A model generated the notes under the pieces. It did not search any database and had not been told where the DNA came from. It saw only the letters and a list, made by a program, of their open reading frames with translations. Shown piece by piece: positions 1 through 8,982 of a stretch of 64,000 nucleotides of DNA. This DNA comes from Candidatus Methanoplasma sp. GTDB taxonomy: Archaea; Thermoplasmatota; Thermoplasmata; Methanomassiliicoccales; Methanomethylophilaceae. The position numbers and the translations under genes are program-made. Each line of letters opens with the position of its first letter. Positions within the stretch are counted from its first letter, which is position 1. The DNA is taken from the NCBI GenBank assembly GCA_031256955.1, contig JAIRPP010000008.1, positions 225,472-289,471 on the forward strand, written 5' to 3'.

Positions 1-284
1 CGGTCCGCGCCGGGCTCGGCGCACAGCCTGCCGTCTATGTACACCGCCCCGCTGGACGGCGGGATCAGGCCCGCGATGAGCTTGAGCAGGGTGGTCTTGC
101 CGCACCCTGACGGGCCGACGAAGGAGATCAGCTCCCCCCTCCTTATCTCCAGGGAGAAGCCCTCGATCACCTCGGTCTCGCGGTCCTCGCGGCGGTACGT
201 CTTGCCCAGGCCGTCTATGACGATCTGCACGCCCCGCTCCTCTCCGAAGCGGGGGGCCTTTGCGACTGGAGCCGCCCTCTTCAT
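1..284 (-). CDS. ABC importer ATP-binding protein, taurine/nitrate/sulfonate type (partial)
   Basis: Cytoplasmic ATPase of an SsuB/TauB-like importer. Only the first 94 residues lie in the window; the gene continues past the left edge. The Walker A motif GPSGCGKTT is at residues 57-65 and a Tyr at about residue 30 is a plausible A-loop. The ATG overlaps the stop codon of the upstream permease (ATGA), so the two are translationally coupled. Order of transcription is binding protein, permease, ATPase. Substrate cannot be told from this part; taurine, nitrate, sulfonate or another small anion or pyrimidine precursor are all possible. Confidence 0.9.
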   Translation of the reverse strand, partial: MKRAAPVAKAPRFGEERGVQIVIDGLGKTYRREDRETEVIEGFSLEIRRGELISFVGPSGCGKTTLLKLIAGLIPPSSGAVYIDGRLCAEPGAD

Positions 285-1105
285 GAGGCGTCGACCCCCA
301 TCCTCTTGGACAGCGACCTGTGCAGGTAGTCCGCCGCGCCCACCGTGGCTATCCCCAGCACGCCGACCAGGAATATGCCCGAGAACACCCCCGGCCAGTA
401 TCCCGCCGACGCCTGGTTGCTTATGTAGAACCCTATGCCGCCCACCGGGGAGGCGTAGAGCTCGGCGGACACTATGCACATCCACCCGATCCCCAGGCCG
501 ACCTTCACCCCGTTCATCAGGTACGGGATGGACGCGGGGACGACCACCTTGCAGAAGATCTGCAGGGGGGACGCCCCCAGCGTCTTGGCCGCGTCCGTCC
601 AGTTCGGCTCTATCTTGCGCACGCCGAAGATGACGCTGGTCATCAGGGGGAAGAATATCCCCACGAAGACCACCATCATCGGGCCTATCTGATACCCGAA
701 CAGTATGACGAACACCGGCGCCCACGCCACCGGGGCTATGGGCCTCAGGACCTCGAACGCGGGGGATGCGAACTCCCTCAGCAGGTTGAAGTACCCGAGC
801 GCCAGGCCCAGCGGGAACGCCACGGCGAACGCCAGCAGGAACCCCTTGATGAACGTGGAGAAGCTGGACCCGATGTAGGTCCACGCGCTCCTCCCTGTCA
901 TGGAGTCCCCGTTCGCGAACAGGTCCGCCAGGGCGTCCCACACCTCGGGGGGCGAGGGCAGCATCTGCCTATCGATCGCGACGGACAGGAACCACCAGAC
1001 CAGCACCAGGCCGGCGAGCGAGACTGTCGTCACGCACGCCGACCTGGCCAGCCTGTGGGCCCTGTTGCCCGGGTCGTACCTCCCGCCGATCGCCTTGCAG
1101 CCCAT
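281..1105 (-). CDS. ABC importer permease, SsuC/TauC family
   Basis: Membrane subunit of the same importer, 274 residues, the normal size for this family. Roughly six hydrophobic segments are visible, beginning with a helix at about residues 22-42. The EAA-type coupling loop, with GASPLQIF followed by a conserved VVPASIP stretch, lies near residues 176-195 and would contact the ATPase. It begins 6 bp after the stop of the binding-protein gene and overlaps the ATPase start by 4 bp. Together with a second, differently ordered set at 26.5-29.4 kb, this gives two importers of one family in the window. Confidence 0.92.
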   Translation of the reverse strand: MGCKAIGGRYDPGNRAHRLARSACVTTVSLAGLVLVWWFLSVAIDRQMLPSPPEVWDALADLFANGDSMTGRSAWTYIGSSFSTFIKGFLLAFAVAFPLGLALGYFNLLREFASPAFEVLRPIAPVAWAPVFVILFGYQIGPMMVVFVGIFFPLMTSVIFGVRKIEPNWTDAAKTLGASPLQIFCKVVVPASIPYLMNGVKVGLGIGWMCIVSAELYASPVGGIGFYISNQASAGYWPGVFSGIFLVGVLGIATVGAADYLHRSLSKRMGVDAS

Positions 1106-1111
1106 CCCCGA

Positions 1112-2431
1112 TCACACCTTTGCCTGCGCCTCTGCGGCGACGGGGGCGGCTACGCGAGCCGCCCCGGGGGCCGACAGCTTGTTGTTCACGTTGTCCACTA
1201 TGAGGGACGGCTGCCCCGTGACCCCGAAGTCGGCCTCGTTCGCCTTCAGCCCGGATATGACCGCCGCGCCGATCGAGACATCGATGCGCTTGAAGGTTAT
1301 CCCGACCTGGGAATAGAGGCTCTGCGACTGCCCGGGGAGCAGGGCGTTGGCTATGTGGACGGGCAGCTGGTGTATGTCGCCCGCTATGAGCACGAACCTG
1401 ACCTCGGACCAGCTGTCGTAGGGCGGCTTGGAATCGATCCCGTTCGCCAGCACCCTCTTCAGCACGGAGTCGTCCACCAGCGCGTCCGCGTACTGGGCGT
1501 AGCTGGAGAATCCCAGGTCGCCCAGGGTGTTGCGGAGGTCCCCGGTCTTGGAGAGGTCCTCGGTCTGCAGCGCGATGTCCGACTTGATCTTGCTGAGCGG
1601 GTCCGACGCGCTGTACCCTATGTCGCCCCAGGCGTACTCCACGTCCTCTATGGCCGCTATCAGGTCCTCCGTAGTGAAGTTCGGGCCCGCGATGCCCCTG
1701 CCTATCTCCAGGAGCCTGAGGTAGTCGGGGTCGCTCGGGTTCGACTTGCCCTTCTCCTTCGCGGCGTTGAGCCACTCGGTCGCCTGGACTATCGCCCACA
1801 CGACCCTCTCGGACACGCCGGGGTTGTCCTGCAGGAACGACTGGTTGGCTATGGTCAGGCAGCACGTCTGGTGCGGGAACAGCTCGTTGGTCCTGACCAG
1901 GACGTCGTAGGAGCCCGCGTCCAGCTTGGCCAGCTGGGGCTGCCAGGTCAGGCCGATGTCCAGCTTGTACCCCTCTATGGCGGACGCCGCGCCGCCGGTG
2001 ACCACGTAGCCGACCTCGCCGTCCCTCAGCGCCTCGCCCTCGCGCCACGCCACGAGCTTGTAGGACTTCGTGGGGCCGTCGACCCTGCTCTGATCCTTCA
2101 GATAGATCTCCACTATGGTCTTGAGCTGGATGTGCTGTATCGAGACCACCCCGGGCGACCCTATCACCAGCCTGTTCCACCCCTCCGCGCGGTATTTGAC
2201 CTCGCCGTTGCCGTCGACGGCGACCGCGCCGCTCTGATCGGTGACGAACAGCTTGCTCGCGTCGATCGATCCGGGCTTGTAGTAGAACCCTGACCCGACG
2301 CCCTCGAGGCCGGTCACGATGTTGATCTCCTCCGTCCTCTTCTCGGACTTGTTGAGCAGGAGGAACGCCCCCGCCCCGGCCGCGACGAGAACGACTACGG
2401 CCGCGATTGCGATTATCTTCTTGTTGGACAT
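1112..2431 (-). CDS. Membrane-anchored substrate-binding protein of the taurine/nitrate-type ABC importer, apparently circularly permuted
   Basis: Extracytoplasmic ligand-binding protein (439 residues) of the importer encoded just downstream. An N-terminal hydrophobic anchor (about residues 5-24) follows a short positive stretch. I chose the ATG at 2431 because a GAGGATG element lies about 6 bp upstream; ATGs at 2440 and 2446 are also in frame. The order of recognisable segments is odd. The part resembling the middle and second lobe of NMT1-type proteins (GSPGVVSIQHIQ, then GYVVTGGAAS) comes first. The part resembling the normal mature N terminus (VRFVLIAGDIHQLPVHIANA, then ANEADFGVTGQP) lies in the last about 110 residues. 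I infer a circular permutation. Family assignment is firm; ligand is unknown. Confidence 0.82.
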   Translation of the reverse strand: MSNKKIIAIAAVVVLVAAGAGAFLLLNKSEKRTEEINIVTGLEGVGSGFYYKPGSIDASKLFVTDQSGAVAVDGNGEVKYRAEGWNRLVIGSPGVVSIQHIQLKTIVEIYLKDQSRVDGPTKSYKLVAWREGEALRDGEVGYVVTGGAASAIEGYKLDIGLTWQPQLAKLDAGSYDVLVRTNELFPHQTCCLTIANQSFLQDNPGVSERVVWAIVQATEWLNAAKEKGKSNPSDPDYLRLLEIGRGIAGPNFTTEDLIAAIEDVEYAWGDIGYSASDPLSKIKSDIALQTEDLSKTGDLRNTLGDLGFSSYAQYADALVDDSVLKRVLANGIDSKPPYDSWSEVRFVLIAGDIHQLPVHIANALLPGQSQSLYSQVGITFKRIDVSIGAAVISGLKANEADFGVTGQPSLIVDNVNNKLSAPGAARVAAPVAAEAQAKV

Positions 2432-2446
2432 TATCCGCATCCTCAT

Positions 2447-2758
2447 CCGATGAGAGTGCGGGACCCCTATTTATAACCTTTTTACTATGAAATTATTTCA
2501 TTACTTTTTTATGGATTATATGAATAATTTCAAAAAAAATTAATTCAATTTAATGCAATAATAGCAATATATGAATATTTTTTAATTCGATTTTCCGCAC
2601 TTGAAAGTTAATTCATACTTAATAAATATGAAAAATCCGGAGGGTGCGCAAGCCTTAGAAACCTATTTCATACTTTACCTATGGGATTAAGTTAAAATAC
2701 CCTCCCGCACATGGGTCGCCCGCGCTCGGGCGGAGCCCCGGCGGAGACAGTGACGATC
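2447..2758. other. AT-rich intergenic region between divergent operons
   Basis: About 310 bp, sharply AT-rich compared with both neighbours. It holds the promoter of the ABC importer on the minus strand and that of the cystathionine lyase/cysteine synthase pair on the plus strand, where AATAAATA near 2619-2628 is a candidate BoxA. No protein gene is visible. Confidence 0.6.
2468..2500 (-). promoter_or_regulatory. Candidate BoxA plus palindromic operator for the ABC importer
   Basis: On the minus strand a TTATAAAT box covers about 2468-2477, some 35-45 bp before the ATG at 2431. Directly upstream is the perfect 13-bp palindrome TGAAATTATTTCA (2488-2500), a plausible site for a regulator of this importer. 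Function is inferred from position only. Confidence 0.45.
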
Positions 2759-3907
2759 ATGCAGAGGATAGAGACGAAGCTCATACACGGGGGCGCGGAC
2801 GGGGACGAGAGGACGGGGGCGGTCAACGTCCCCGTGTACCTGACCTCCACATACAGGCAGTCGGGCCTGGGGGAGAACAGCGGGTACGAGTACTCGAGGA
2901 CGGGCAACCCCACCAGGGAGGCCGCGGAGAAGCTCATAGCCGAGCTGGAGGGCGGGGCCGCCGGCTTCGGCTTCGCCTCGGGGATGGCCGCCATAGACGC
3001 GGTCCTCAGGCTCTACGGCGCGGGGGATAAGATACTCATCGCGGGCAACGTCTACGGCGGGACGTTCAGGATACTGGACAAGGTGTTCTCCAGGTTCGGG
3101 ATGAGATACGGCGTCGTGGACTCCTCCGACCCCGCGTCCGTCGGCAGGGCGATCTCCCCCGACGTGAAGGCGGTCATCCTGGAGAGCCCGGCCAACCCCC
3201 TCATGACCGTCGCGGACATAAGGGCCATATCCGAGGAGGCACGGGCCAGGGGCGCGCAGACGATAGTCGACAACACCTTCATGACCCCGTACCTGCAGAG
3301 GCCCCTCGAGCTGGGGGCGGACATCGTCGTCCACAGCGCTACCAAGTACCTGGGTGGCCACAGCGACATAGTCGCGGGGCTGGCGGTGGCCGGCGACGAG
3401 GAGACCGCGGAAAAGCTTCGCTTCATACAGAACGCGACGGGCGGGATACTCCAGCCCTTCGACTCCTTCCTCCTGGCCAGGGGGATCAAGACCCTCGGCG
3501 TGAGGATGGACCGCCACTCGGAGAACGCCCTGCGCGTCGCCGGGTTCCTCTCCGGCCACCCCGCGGCGGCCTCCGTCCGCTACCCCGGGCTGGAGGGCGA
3601 CCCGGGGTACGAGCTCAACCGGAGGCAGGCCTCCGGCGCCGGCGGCATGCTCTCGTTCGAGCTCGGGGAGGGGTGGGACCTGAGGAGGTTCCTGTCGTCC
3701 ACCCGGCTCATAGCCCTGGCCGAGAGCCTGGGCGGGGTGGAGTCCCTGATGTGCTACCCGGCCGGAATGACCCACGCGTCCATACCCCCCGGCGTGCGGA
3801 GGGAGATGGGCATATCGGACAGGCTCGTCCGCCTGTCCGTCGGGATAGAGCACGCCGACGACATAATAGGCGACCTAGAGGCGGCCTTCGCCGCGTCCGG
3901 GGCGTGA
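2759..3907 (+). CDS. Cys/Met metabolism PLP-dependent enzyme (cystathionine gamma-lyase / gamma-synthase type)
   Basis: Cytoplasmic PLP enzyme of the transsulfuration family, 382 residues, the normal length. The PLP lysine is in SATKYLGGHSD at about residue 196, and the phosphate-binding region GFASGMAAI and the aspartate stretch SPANPLMTV are typical. I start at the ATG of MQRIETKLIHGG because family members begin this way; an upstream ATG at 2711 would add 16 unlike residues. It overlaps a cysteine synthase/CBS-like gene by GTGA. With that partner it could convert homocysteine to cysteine (reverse transsulfuration), or make cystathionine; sequence alone does not separate lyase from synthase. 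Confidence 0.88.
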   Translation: MQRIETKLIHGGADGDERTGAVNVPVYLTSTYRQSGLGENSGYEYSRTGNPTREAAEKLIAELEGGAAGFGFASGMAAIDAVLRLYGAGDKILIAGNVYGGTFRILDKVFSRFGMRYGVVDSSDPASVGRAISPDVKAVILESPANPLMTVADIRAISEEARARGAQTIVDNTFMTPYLQRPLELGADIVVHSATKYLGGHSDIVAGLAVAGDEETAEKLRFIQNATGGILQPFDSFLLARGIKTLGVRMDRHSENALRVAGFLSGHPAAASVRYPGLEGDPGYELNRRQASGAGGMLSFELGEGWDLRRFLSSTRLIALAESLGGVESLMCYPAGMTHASIPPGVRREMGISDRLVRLSVGIEHADDIIGDLEAAFAASGA

Positions 3908-4824
3908 CCGGCTTGCTGTACGGATCGATGCGGGAGCTTGTGGGGAACACGCCCGTCGTGAGGCTCGGGGGCATAGGCGCCAAGGAGGGCGTGAGGATAT
4001 ACGCCAAGCTGGAGCTGTGGAACCCGTCCGGGAGCGTGAAGGACAGGGTCGGGGAGTACATGATCAGGGCGGCCGAGCGCGACGGGACCCTGGGGCCGGG
4101 GTCCACGATCGTGGAGGCCACCGCGGGCAACACGGGCATGGGGATCGCGTTCGCCGCCCTGTCCCGCGGCTACAGGACGGTGTTCACAGTCCCCACCAAG
4201 TTCTCCAGGGAGAAGCTGGCGCTCATGGCCGCGCTGGGGGCGGAGATCGTCAGCACGCCGTACGAGCTGGGGATGCTGGGGGCCGAGGAGAGGGCTGAGG
4301 AGCTGCTGGCGGAGATCCCGGGCTCCGTGAGCCTGAGGCAGTTCCGCAACCCCAGCAACCCCCTGGCGCACTACGAGACGACCGGGCCCGAGATATACTC
4401 CGACCTGGGCGGGAGGATCACCCACTTCGTGGCGGGGGCCGGGAGCGGGGGCACGTTCACGGGGGTCGTGAGGCATCTGAAGGAGAGGGACCCCGGGATA
4501 CGGGGCGTCCTGGCGGACCCGGTCGGGTCCATAATCGGCGGCGGCGAGAAGGGGCCGTACCAGATCGAGGGCATAGGCAACGACTTCATAGCGGACACCA
4601 TGGACATGTCCCTGGTGGACGAGGTCATAAAGGTGGGCGACGCGGAGGCCGCGGAGTGGTCCAGGATCCTGGCGAGGAGGGAGGGGATCTTCGCGGGGAC
4701 CTCGTCCGGGGCGGCGCTGTGCGCGTGCATGAAGCTGGCGGAGACGCTGGATTCGGGGGACATAGTGACCCTGTTCCCGGACAGGGGGGACAGGTACTTC
4801 AGCAAGGGGCTCTACGGCCCCTGA
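3904..4824 (+). CDS. Cysteine synthase / cystathionine beta-synthase-like PLP enzyme
   Basis: Fold type II PLP enzyme, 306 residues, which joins O-acetylserine or serine with sulfide or homocysteine. The PLP lysine is in NPSGSVKDR (Lys46), the substrate loop is TAGNTGMG, the phosphate site is GAGSGGTFTG and the C-terminal serine motif is GTSSGAA. The start is a GTG overlapping the previous stop; an internal ATG at 3928 is the alternative. Pairing with the upstream lyase resembles the MccAB arrangement that makes cysteine from homocysteine. No CBS regulatory domain is attached. Confidence 0.88.
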   Translation: MTGLLYGSMRELVGNTPVVRLGGIGAKEGVRIYAKLELWNPSGSVKDRVGEYMIRAAERDGTLGPGSTIVEATAGNTGMGIAFAALSRGYRTVFTVPTKFSREKLALMAALGAEIVSTPYELGMLGAEERAEELLAEIPGSVSLRQFRNPSNPLAHYETTGPEIYSDLGGRITHFVAGAGSGGTFTGVVRHLKERDPGIRGVLADPVGSIIGGGEKGPYQIEGIGNDFIADTMDMSLVDEVIKVGDAEAAEWSRILARREGIFAGTSSGAALCACMKLAETLDSGDIVTLFPDRGDRYFSKGLYGP

Positions 4825-4828
4825 CCCG

Positions 4829-4845
4829 GGGGGGCGGCGCCCCCC
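4829..4845 (+). terminator. GC-rich hairpin between cysteine synthase and psmA
   Basis: A seven-base-pair all-GC stem (GGGGGGC with GCCCCCC) with a 3-base loop lies just after the cysteine synthase stop. No T-run follows at once, so terminator activity is a guess from position. Confidence 0.3.
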
Positions 4846-4878
4846 GCCGCGGGCGGGAGCCGGGGCGATAAACAACCC

Positions 4879-4887
4879 ATATATAGT
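4879..4887 (+). promoter_or_regulatory. BoxA-like element for psmA operon
   Basis: CATATATAG lies about 40 bp before the psmA ATG, in otherwise GC-rich DNA, at a distance that allows a short 5' leader carrying the GGAG ribosome binding site. Confidence 0.5.
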
Positions 4888-4925
4888 CCTGCGTGATTGT
4901 AGCCGGGGATACAGGAGCTACAAAC

Positions 4926-5639
4926 ATGCAACCGGGTCAGATGGCGTATGACAGGGGGATAACCGTTTTCTCCCCTGACGGAAGGCTGTTCCAGGTGGAA
5001 TATGCGCGCGAAGCGGTGAAGAAGGGAAACACCACGATCGGTCTGAAGTACAAGGACGGGGTCATACTGGTCGTGGACAAGAGGGTGCCCAGCAAGCTGA
5101 TGGAGCCTGAATCCATAGAGAAGATCTACGACGTCGACGAGCACATCGGATGCGCCACGTCCGGCCTCGTGGCGGACGCGAGGATCCTCATCGAGGAATC
5201 GAGGAAGGTCGCGCAGATCCACAGGATAACTTATGGGGAGAGCATGCCCGTCGAGCTGCTGGTCAAGAGGATATGCGACTACAAGCAGAACTACACCCAG
5301 TACGGCGGCGTCAGGCCCTTCGGCATGGCCCTCCTGGTCGCCGGCGTGGACGACCTGGGCGTGCACCTGTTCGAGACCGACCCGTCCGGGGCGCTCGTGG
5401 CCTACAAGGCGACCAGCATCGGCTCCGGGAGGCAGGTCGTGATGGACACCTTCGAGAAGGAGTTCAAGGACAAGATGACCTTCGAGGCGGCCGCCCGCCT
5501 GGGCCTGAAGGCCCTCGGGGCGGCGATAGAGGAGACGCTCTCCACCGACTCGGTCGAGATCGGGCTGGCGGAGCGCGGCAAGAAGTTCAGGAGGCTCTCC
5601 GACGCGGAGGTCTCCAAGCTCATCGGCAAGCTCCAGTGA
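4926..5639 (+). CDS. psmA: Proteasome subunit alpha
   Basis: Outer-ring subunit of the archaeal 20S proteasome, 237 residues. The N-terminal gate segment YDRGITVFSPDGRLFQVEYA is diagnostic for alpha subunits, followed by the NTTIGLKYKDGV and GGVRPFG regions. The ATG at 4926 is preceded by GGAG about 8 bp upstream and fits the family start; an earlier in-frame start at 4893 adds 11 unlike residues. The gene heads the proteasome-SBDS-exosome superoperon that is conserved in archaea. Confidence 0.98.
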   Translation: MQPGQMAYDRGITVFSPDGRLFQVEYAREAVKKGNTTIGLKYKDGVILVVDKRVPSKLMEPESIEKIYDVDEHIGCATSGLVADARILIEESRKVAQIHRITYGESMPVELLVKRICDYKQNYTQYGGVRPFGMALLVAGVDDLGVHLFETDPSGALVAYKATSIGSGRQVVMDTFEKEFKDKMTFEAAARLGLKALGAAIEETLSTDSVEIGLAERGKKFRRLSDAEVSKLIGKLQ

Positions 5640-5645
5640 GAGGAC

Positions 5646-6341
5646 ATGGTCGACCTCGAGAAAGCCATAATCGCCAGGCTGGAGAGCCACGGCGAGACGT
5701 TCGAGATCCTCCTGGATCCCGCCGTCACCGACCTCGTGAAGCAAGGGAAGAAGGTCGATCCCGCGGAGTACATGGCCGTCGAGGAGATATTCAAGAACGC
5801 CGGCAAGGGCACGCGCCCCGCCGAGGAGAAGCTGAGGGAGGCCTTCGGCACCGGGGACGTGCGCGAGATCGCCCTGGCCATACTCGAGAGGGGCGAGGTC
5901 CAGATGACCGCCGAGCAGCGCAGGGAGATGCTCGAGGCCAAGCGCAACCGGGTGATCGCGTACATATCCGCCAACGCGATCAACCCCCAGACCAAGCTGC
6001 CGCACCCTGCGGTCAGGATCGGGCTCGCCCTGGACGAGGCGAAGTTCCACGCGGACCCGTTCAAGCCGTTCGAGAAGGAGGTGGAGGAGGCGATGAAGCT
6101 CCTCAGGCCCCTGATCCCGATCAAGTTCGAGAAGAGCACCGTCGCGGTCAAGCTGAAAGGCGAGGACTACGGCCGCTGCTTCGAGGACATATCCGGGAAG
6201 GGGACGGTGACCAGGGAGGAGTGGACCCAGGACGGGTCGTGGATAGGGGTCGTGGAGATCCCGGCGGGGCTCGTGCCGGAGCTGACCGAGAAGCTCAGGA
6301 ACAAGACCAAGGGCGGGGCCTCGGTCAAGCTAGTGAAGTGA
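5646..6341 (+). CDS. Ribosome maturation protein SDO1/SBDS homolog
   Basis: SBDS family protein, 231 residues. In eukaryotes the family releases eIF6 from the large ribosomal subunit; archaeal members are thought to act in 60S-like subunit maturation or translation. The FYSH-type N-terminal domain (about residues 1-85), the helical middle with MTAEQRREML, and the C-terminal ferredoxin-like domain are present. It lies 6 bp after psmA and 20 bp before rrp4, the standard archaeal order. Confidence 0.96.
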   Translation: MVDLEKAIIARLESHGETFEILLDPAVTDLVKQGKKVDPAEYMAVEEIFKNAGKGTRPAEEKLREAFGTGDVREIALAILERGEVQMTAEQRREMLEAKRNRVIAYISANAINPQTKLPHPAVRIGLALDEAKFHADPFKPFEKEVEEAMKLLRPLIPIKFEKSTVAVKLKGEDYGRCFEDISGKGTVTREEWTQDGSWIGVVEIPAGLVPELTEKLRNKTKGGASVKLVK

Positions 6342-6361
6342 CATTCGTGAGAAGTGATAAT

Positions 6362-7081
6362 ATGGAGAGAAGAAGCGCCAGGCCGGCGCGCGAGATAGTG
6401 GTGCCCGGGGACCTCCTGGATGACGGGGGGATGCGCTCGGGCAATTGCACATACGCGCGCGACGGCAGGATATACGCCGGAGTCATGGGGATAAAGAACG
6501 TCTACCAGGACACCGTGAGCGTCATACCGCTGAGGGGCAGGTACATGCCCGTCACGGGGGACATGGTCATAGGGATCGTGGAGGACCTGGGGTCCTCCAA
6601 CTGGATGGTGGACATCGCCGCGCCCTACCCGGCCCCGCTGCACGTCAACGAGGTGCCGTGGAAGGTCGAGTTCGGGGACACGTCCAGGTATCTGAACCTG
6701 GGCAACGTCGTGCTCCTGAAGATCCTCATGGTCGACGAGAGCAGGAAGATACAGGTCACCATGAAGGACGCGGGGCTCCGCAAGATAGAGGGCGGGCGCC
6801 TGGTGGAGATACAGCACACCAAAGTCCCCAGGGTGATCGGGAAGAGCGGGTCCATGATCCAGATGATCAAGAACATGACGGACTGCCGCGTCTTCGTCGG
6901 CCAGAACGGGAGGATATGGGTGGACGGCGACGAGGACAACATCGCCGCGGCCACCGCCGCGATAGGGCTCATCGACAGGGAGGCCCAGTCCGAAAACCTC
7001 ACCGAGAAAGTCAAACGCCTTATAGAGGAGAAGCTCCCGCCGCGGGATGGCGGCGCCAGCGATGAAGAGGGATTACAATGA
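6362..7081 (+). CDS. rrp4: Exosome complex RNA-binding protein Rrp4
   Basis: RNA-binding cap subunit of the archaeal exosome, 239 residues. N-terminal domain with IVVPGDLL, a central S1 domain (about 60-130), and a C-terminal KH domain with [15 protein letters not shown]. It sits on the Rrp41-Rrp42 ring and recruits RNA substrates. The ATG at 6362 follows a short AT-rich gap; the stop overlaps the rrp41 start by 4 bp. Confidence 0.97.
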   Translation: MERRSARPAREIVVPGDLLDDGGMRSGNCTYARDGRIYAGVMGIKNVYQDTVSVIPLRGRYMPVTGDMVIGIVEDLGSSNWMVDIAAPYPAPLHVNEVPWKVEFGDTSRYLNLGNVVLLKILMVDESRKIQVTMKDAGLRKIEGGRLVEIQHTKVPRVIGKSGSMIQMIKNMTDCRVFVGQNGRIWVDGDEDNIAAATAAIGLIDREAQSENLTEKVKRLIEEKLPPRDGGASDEEGLQ

Positions 7082-7821
7082 GCGGGCACACTGACATGGT
7101 GCTGGTGGACGACGCCGGCATGAGGATAGACGGAAGGAGGGCGGACGAGCACAGGCGCGTCCACATAGAGGCCGGGGTCCTGAACAACGCGGACGGGTCC
7201 GCATACGTCGAGATAGGGAAGAACAAGGTCCTGGCGGCCGTGTACGGCCCGAGGGAGTGCCACCCCAGGCACCTGCAGGACTCCAACAAGGCGATAATAC
7301 AGTGCAAGTACAACATGGAGGCGTTCTCCGTCAGCGACAGGAAGAGGCCGGGCCCCGACAGGAGGTCCATAGAGATCTCCAAGATCATCGCCGAGGCCCT
7401 CGAGAGGGTCGTGCTCACCGAGCTGTACCCCCGCGCGTCCATCGACGTGTACATAGAGATCCTCCAGGCCAACGCCGGGACCAGGTGCGCCGGGCTCACG
7501 GCCGCGTCGGTCGCGCTGGCGGACGCGGGGATACCCATGAGGGACATCGTGCCCGCCATAGCCGCGGGCAAGGCGGACGGCCACGTCCTCCTCGATCTGA
7601 ACAAGGAGGAGGACAACTACGGCCAGGCGGACGTGCCCCTCGCGATAATGCCGTCCACGGACGAGATAGTGCTCCTGCAGATGGACGGGAACATGACCCG
7701 CGAGGAGTTCGACCATGCCGTGGACATGGCGTTCGGCGCCTGCCACGAGGTCTACGAGCTCCAGAAGGAGGCGCTCAAGAAGAGGTACTCTCCCGGGAAG
7801 GGGGGTGATTCGGATGAGTAA
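7078..7821 (+). CDS. rrp41: Exosome complex exonuclease Rrp41
   Basis: RNase PH-fold catalytic subunit of the exosome, 247 residues, phosphorolytic 3'-5' degradation and tailing of RNA. The early RIDGRRADE motif, [10 protein letters not shown], and the [24 protein letters not shown] stretch with catalytic acidic residues are visible. It overlaps rrp4 by ATGA and overlaps rrp42 by 8 bp, so the three are coupled. Confidence 0.97.
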   Translation: MSGHTDMVLVDDAGMRIDGRRADEHRRVHIEAGVLNNADGSAYVEIGKNKVLAAVYGPRECHPRHLQDSNKAIIQCKYNMEAFSVSDRKRPGPDRRSIEISKIIAEALERVVLTELYPRASIDVYIEILQANAGTRCAGLTAASVALADAGIPMRDIVPAIAAGKADGHVLLDLNKEEDNYGQADVPLAIMPSTDEIVLLQMDGNMTREEFDHAVDMAFGACHEVYELQKEALKKRYSPGKGGDSDE

Positions 7822-8590
7822 CCCTATAGTAGCCGAGATAAAGAGGGACCACATCCTCAAGCTGATAAGGGACGGGAAGAGGGAGGACGGCCGCTCGCTG
7901 GACGAGGTCAGGGCCATCTCCATAGACACAGGGTGCATCGAGAGCGCCGACGGGTCCGCCAGGGTGAAGCTCGGGAAGACCGAGGTCATAGCGGGCGTCA
8001 AGATCGTCCCGGGCACGCCCTTCCCGGACACCCCGGAGAGCGGCGTCCTGACCACGGGCGCGGAGCTCATACCCATGGCCCACGCCACATTCGAGTCCGG
8101 CCCCCCCGGGGAGGACGCGATAGAGCTGGCCCGCGTCGTGGACAGGGGCATACGCGAATCGGGGATGGTCGACGTAAAGAAGCTCTGCATAAGGCCGGGC
8201 GAAGAGGTCTGGATGTGCTTCATAGACATCTACGCCCTCGACCACGACGGCAACCTCTTCGACGCGTCCAGCCTCGCGGCGGTCGCGGCGCTCAAGACGG
8301 CGGTCATACCCATGAAACAGTACGGGAAGGGGGACGAGGACGTGCCTCTGCCCGTCACGTGCGTCCCGGTGTCCGTGACGTCCGCCAAAATAGGAAATGA
8401 TTTAATACTTGACCCAAATTTCGACGAAGAAGTCATATCTTCGGCCCGCCTGACCGTCACGACTGACGACAACGGCAACTTCAGAGCCATGCAGAAAGGC
8501 GGGAGGGGATCCATAACCCGCGCGGAGCTGAGCCTCTGCCTCGACCGGGCGGTTGAGAAGGGCAAGGAGATCAGGAGAATCATCGGGTGA
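7814..8590 (+). CDS. rrp42: Exosome complex component Rrp42
   Basis: Non-catalytic RNase PH-fold partner of Rrp41, 258 residues; the pair forms the hexameric ring. The [13 protein letters not shown] opening and the [10 protein letters not shown] region are typical. The ATG at 7814 lies in the tail of rrp41. Local AT-rich bases near 8400 coincide with [15 protein letters not shown] and do not disrupt the frame. Confidence 0.97.
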   Translation: MSNPIVAEIKRDHILKLIRDGKREDGRSLDEVRAISIDTGCIESADGSARVKLGKTEVIAGVKIVPGTPFPDTPESGVLTTGAELIPMAHATFESGPPGEDAIELARVVDRGIRESGMVDVKKLCIRPGEEVWMCFIDIYALDHDGNLFDASSLAAVAALKTAVIPMKQYGKGDEDVPLPVTCVPVSVTSAKIGNDLILDPNFDEEVISSARLTVTTDDNGNFRAMQKGGRGSITRAELSLCLDRAVEKGKEIRRIIG

Positions 8591-8595
8591 TACAT

Positions 8596-8844
8596 ATGGC
8601 AAAAAGAACCACCAAAGCAGGGACGTCCGGCAGATTCGGCGCGAGGTACGGAGTCGTCGTGAGGAACAGGGTCAGGAACATAGAGGCGCACCAGAAGGCG
8701 AAGCACGAGTGCCCCTCGTGCCACCACGTGTCCGTCAAGAGGGTCAGCTCCGGCATCTGGGGATGCGCGCACTGCGGCACCAAGTTCGCCGCGGAGGCGT
8801 ACAGCCCCAAGACGAAGGGGGAGCTGTCCCAGGTCGCCGAGTGA
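8596..8844 (+). CDS. rpl37ae: 50S ribosomal protein L37Ae
   Basis: Zinc-ribbon ribosomal protein, 82 residues. The pairs CPSC (about residue 40) and CAHC (about residue 58) bind zinc, with the conserved GRFGARYG opening. The ATG at 8596 is 5 bp after the rrp42 stop; a GTG at 8587 would overlap rrp42 and add three residues. Confidence 0.96.
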   Translation: MAKRTTKAGTSGRFGARYGVVVRNRVRNIEAHQKAKHECPSCHHVSVKRVSSGIWGCAHCGTKFAAEAYSPKTKGELSQVAE

Positions 8845-8850
8845 GGACAC

Positions 8851-8982
8851 ATGTACAGATGCGCCAAATGCAACGAGCCGATCCGCAACGTCAACGCCCT
8901 GGGGCTCCAGTGCGAGAAGTGCGGGTCCAAGATCTTCTTCAAAGAGCGGCCGAACGTGAAGAAGATCCTGAAATCCGACTGA
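8851..8982 (+). CDS. rpo12: DNA-directed RNA polymerase subunit P (Rpo12)
   Basis: 43-residue zinc-ribbon subunit of archaeal RNA polymerase (Rpb12 homolog). CAKC and CEKCGSKI form the zinc site, and the tail RPNVKKILKSD resembles the basic end that contacts the Rpo3/Rpo10 platform. It lies 6 bp after L37Ae with the GAGGACAC region as ribosome binding site, and its stop overlaps the next ATG by one base. Confidence 0.94.
   Translation: MYRCAKCNEPIRNVNALGLQCEKCGSKIFFKERPNVKKILKSD

Noticed and set aside
320..2293. A 657-codon plus-strand open frame over the first ABC importer
   Set aside because: Low-complexity Arg/Gly/Pro/Asp translation, no start context, and it covers two well-recognised genes on the other strand.
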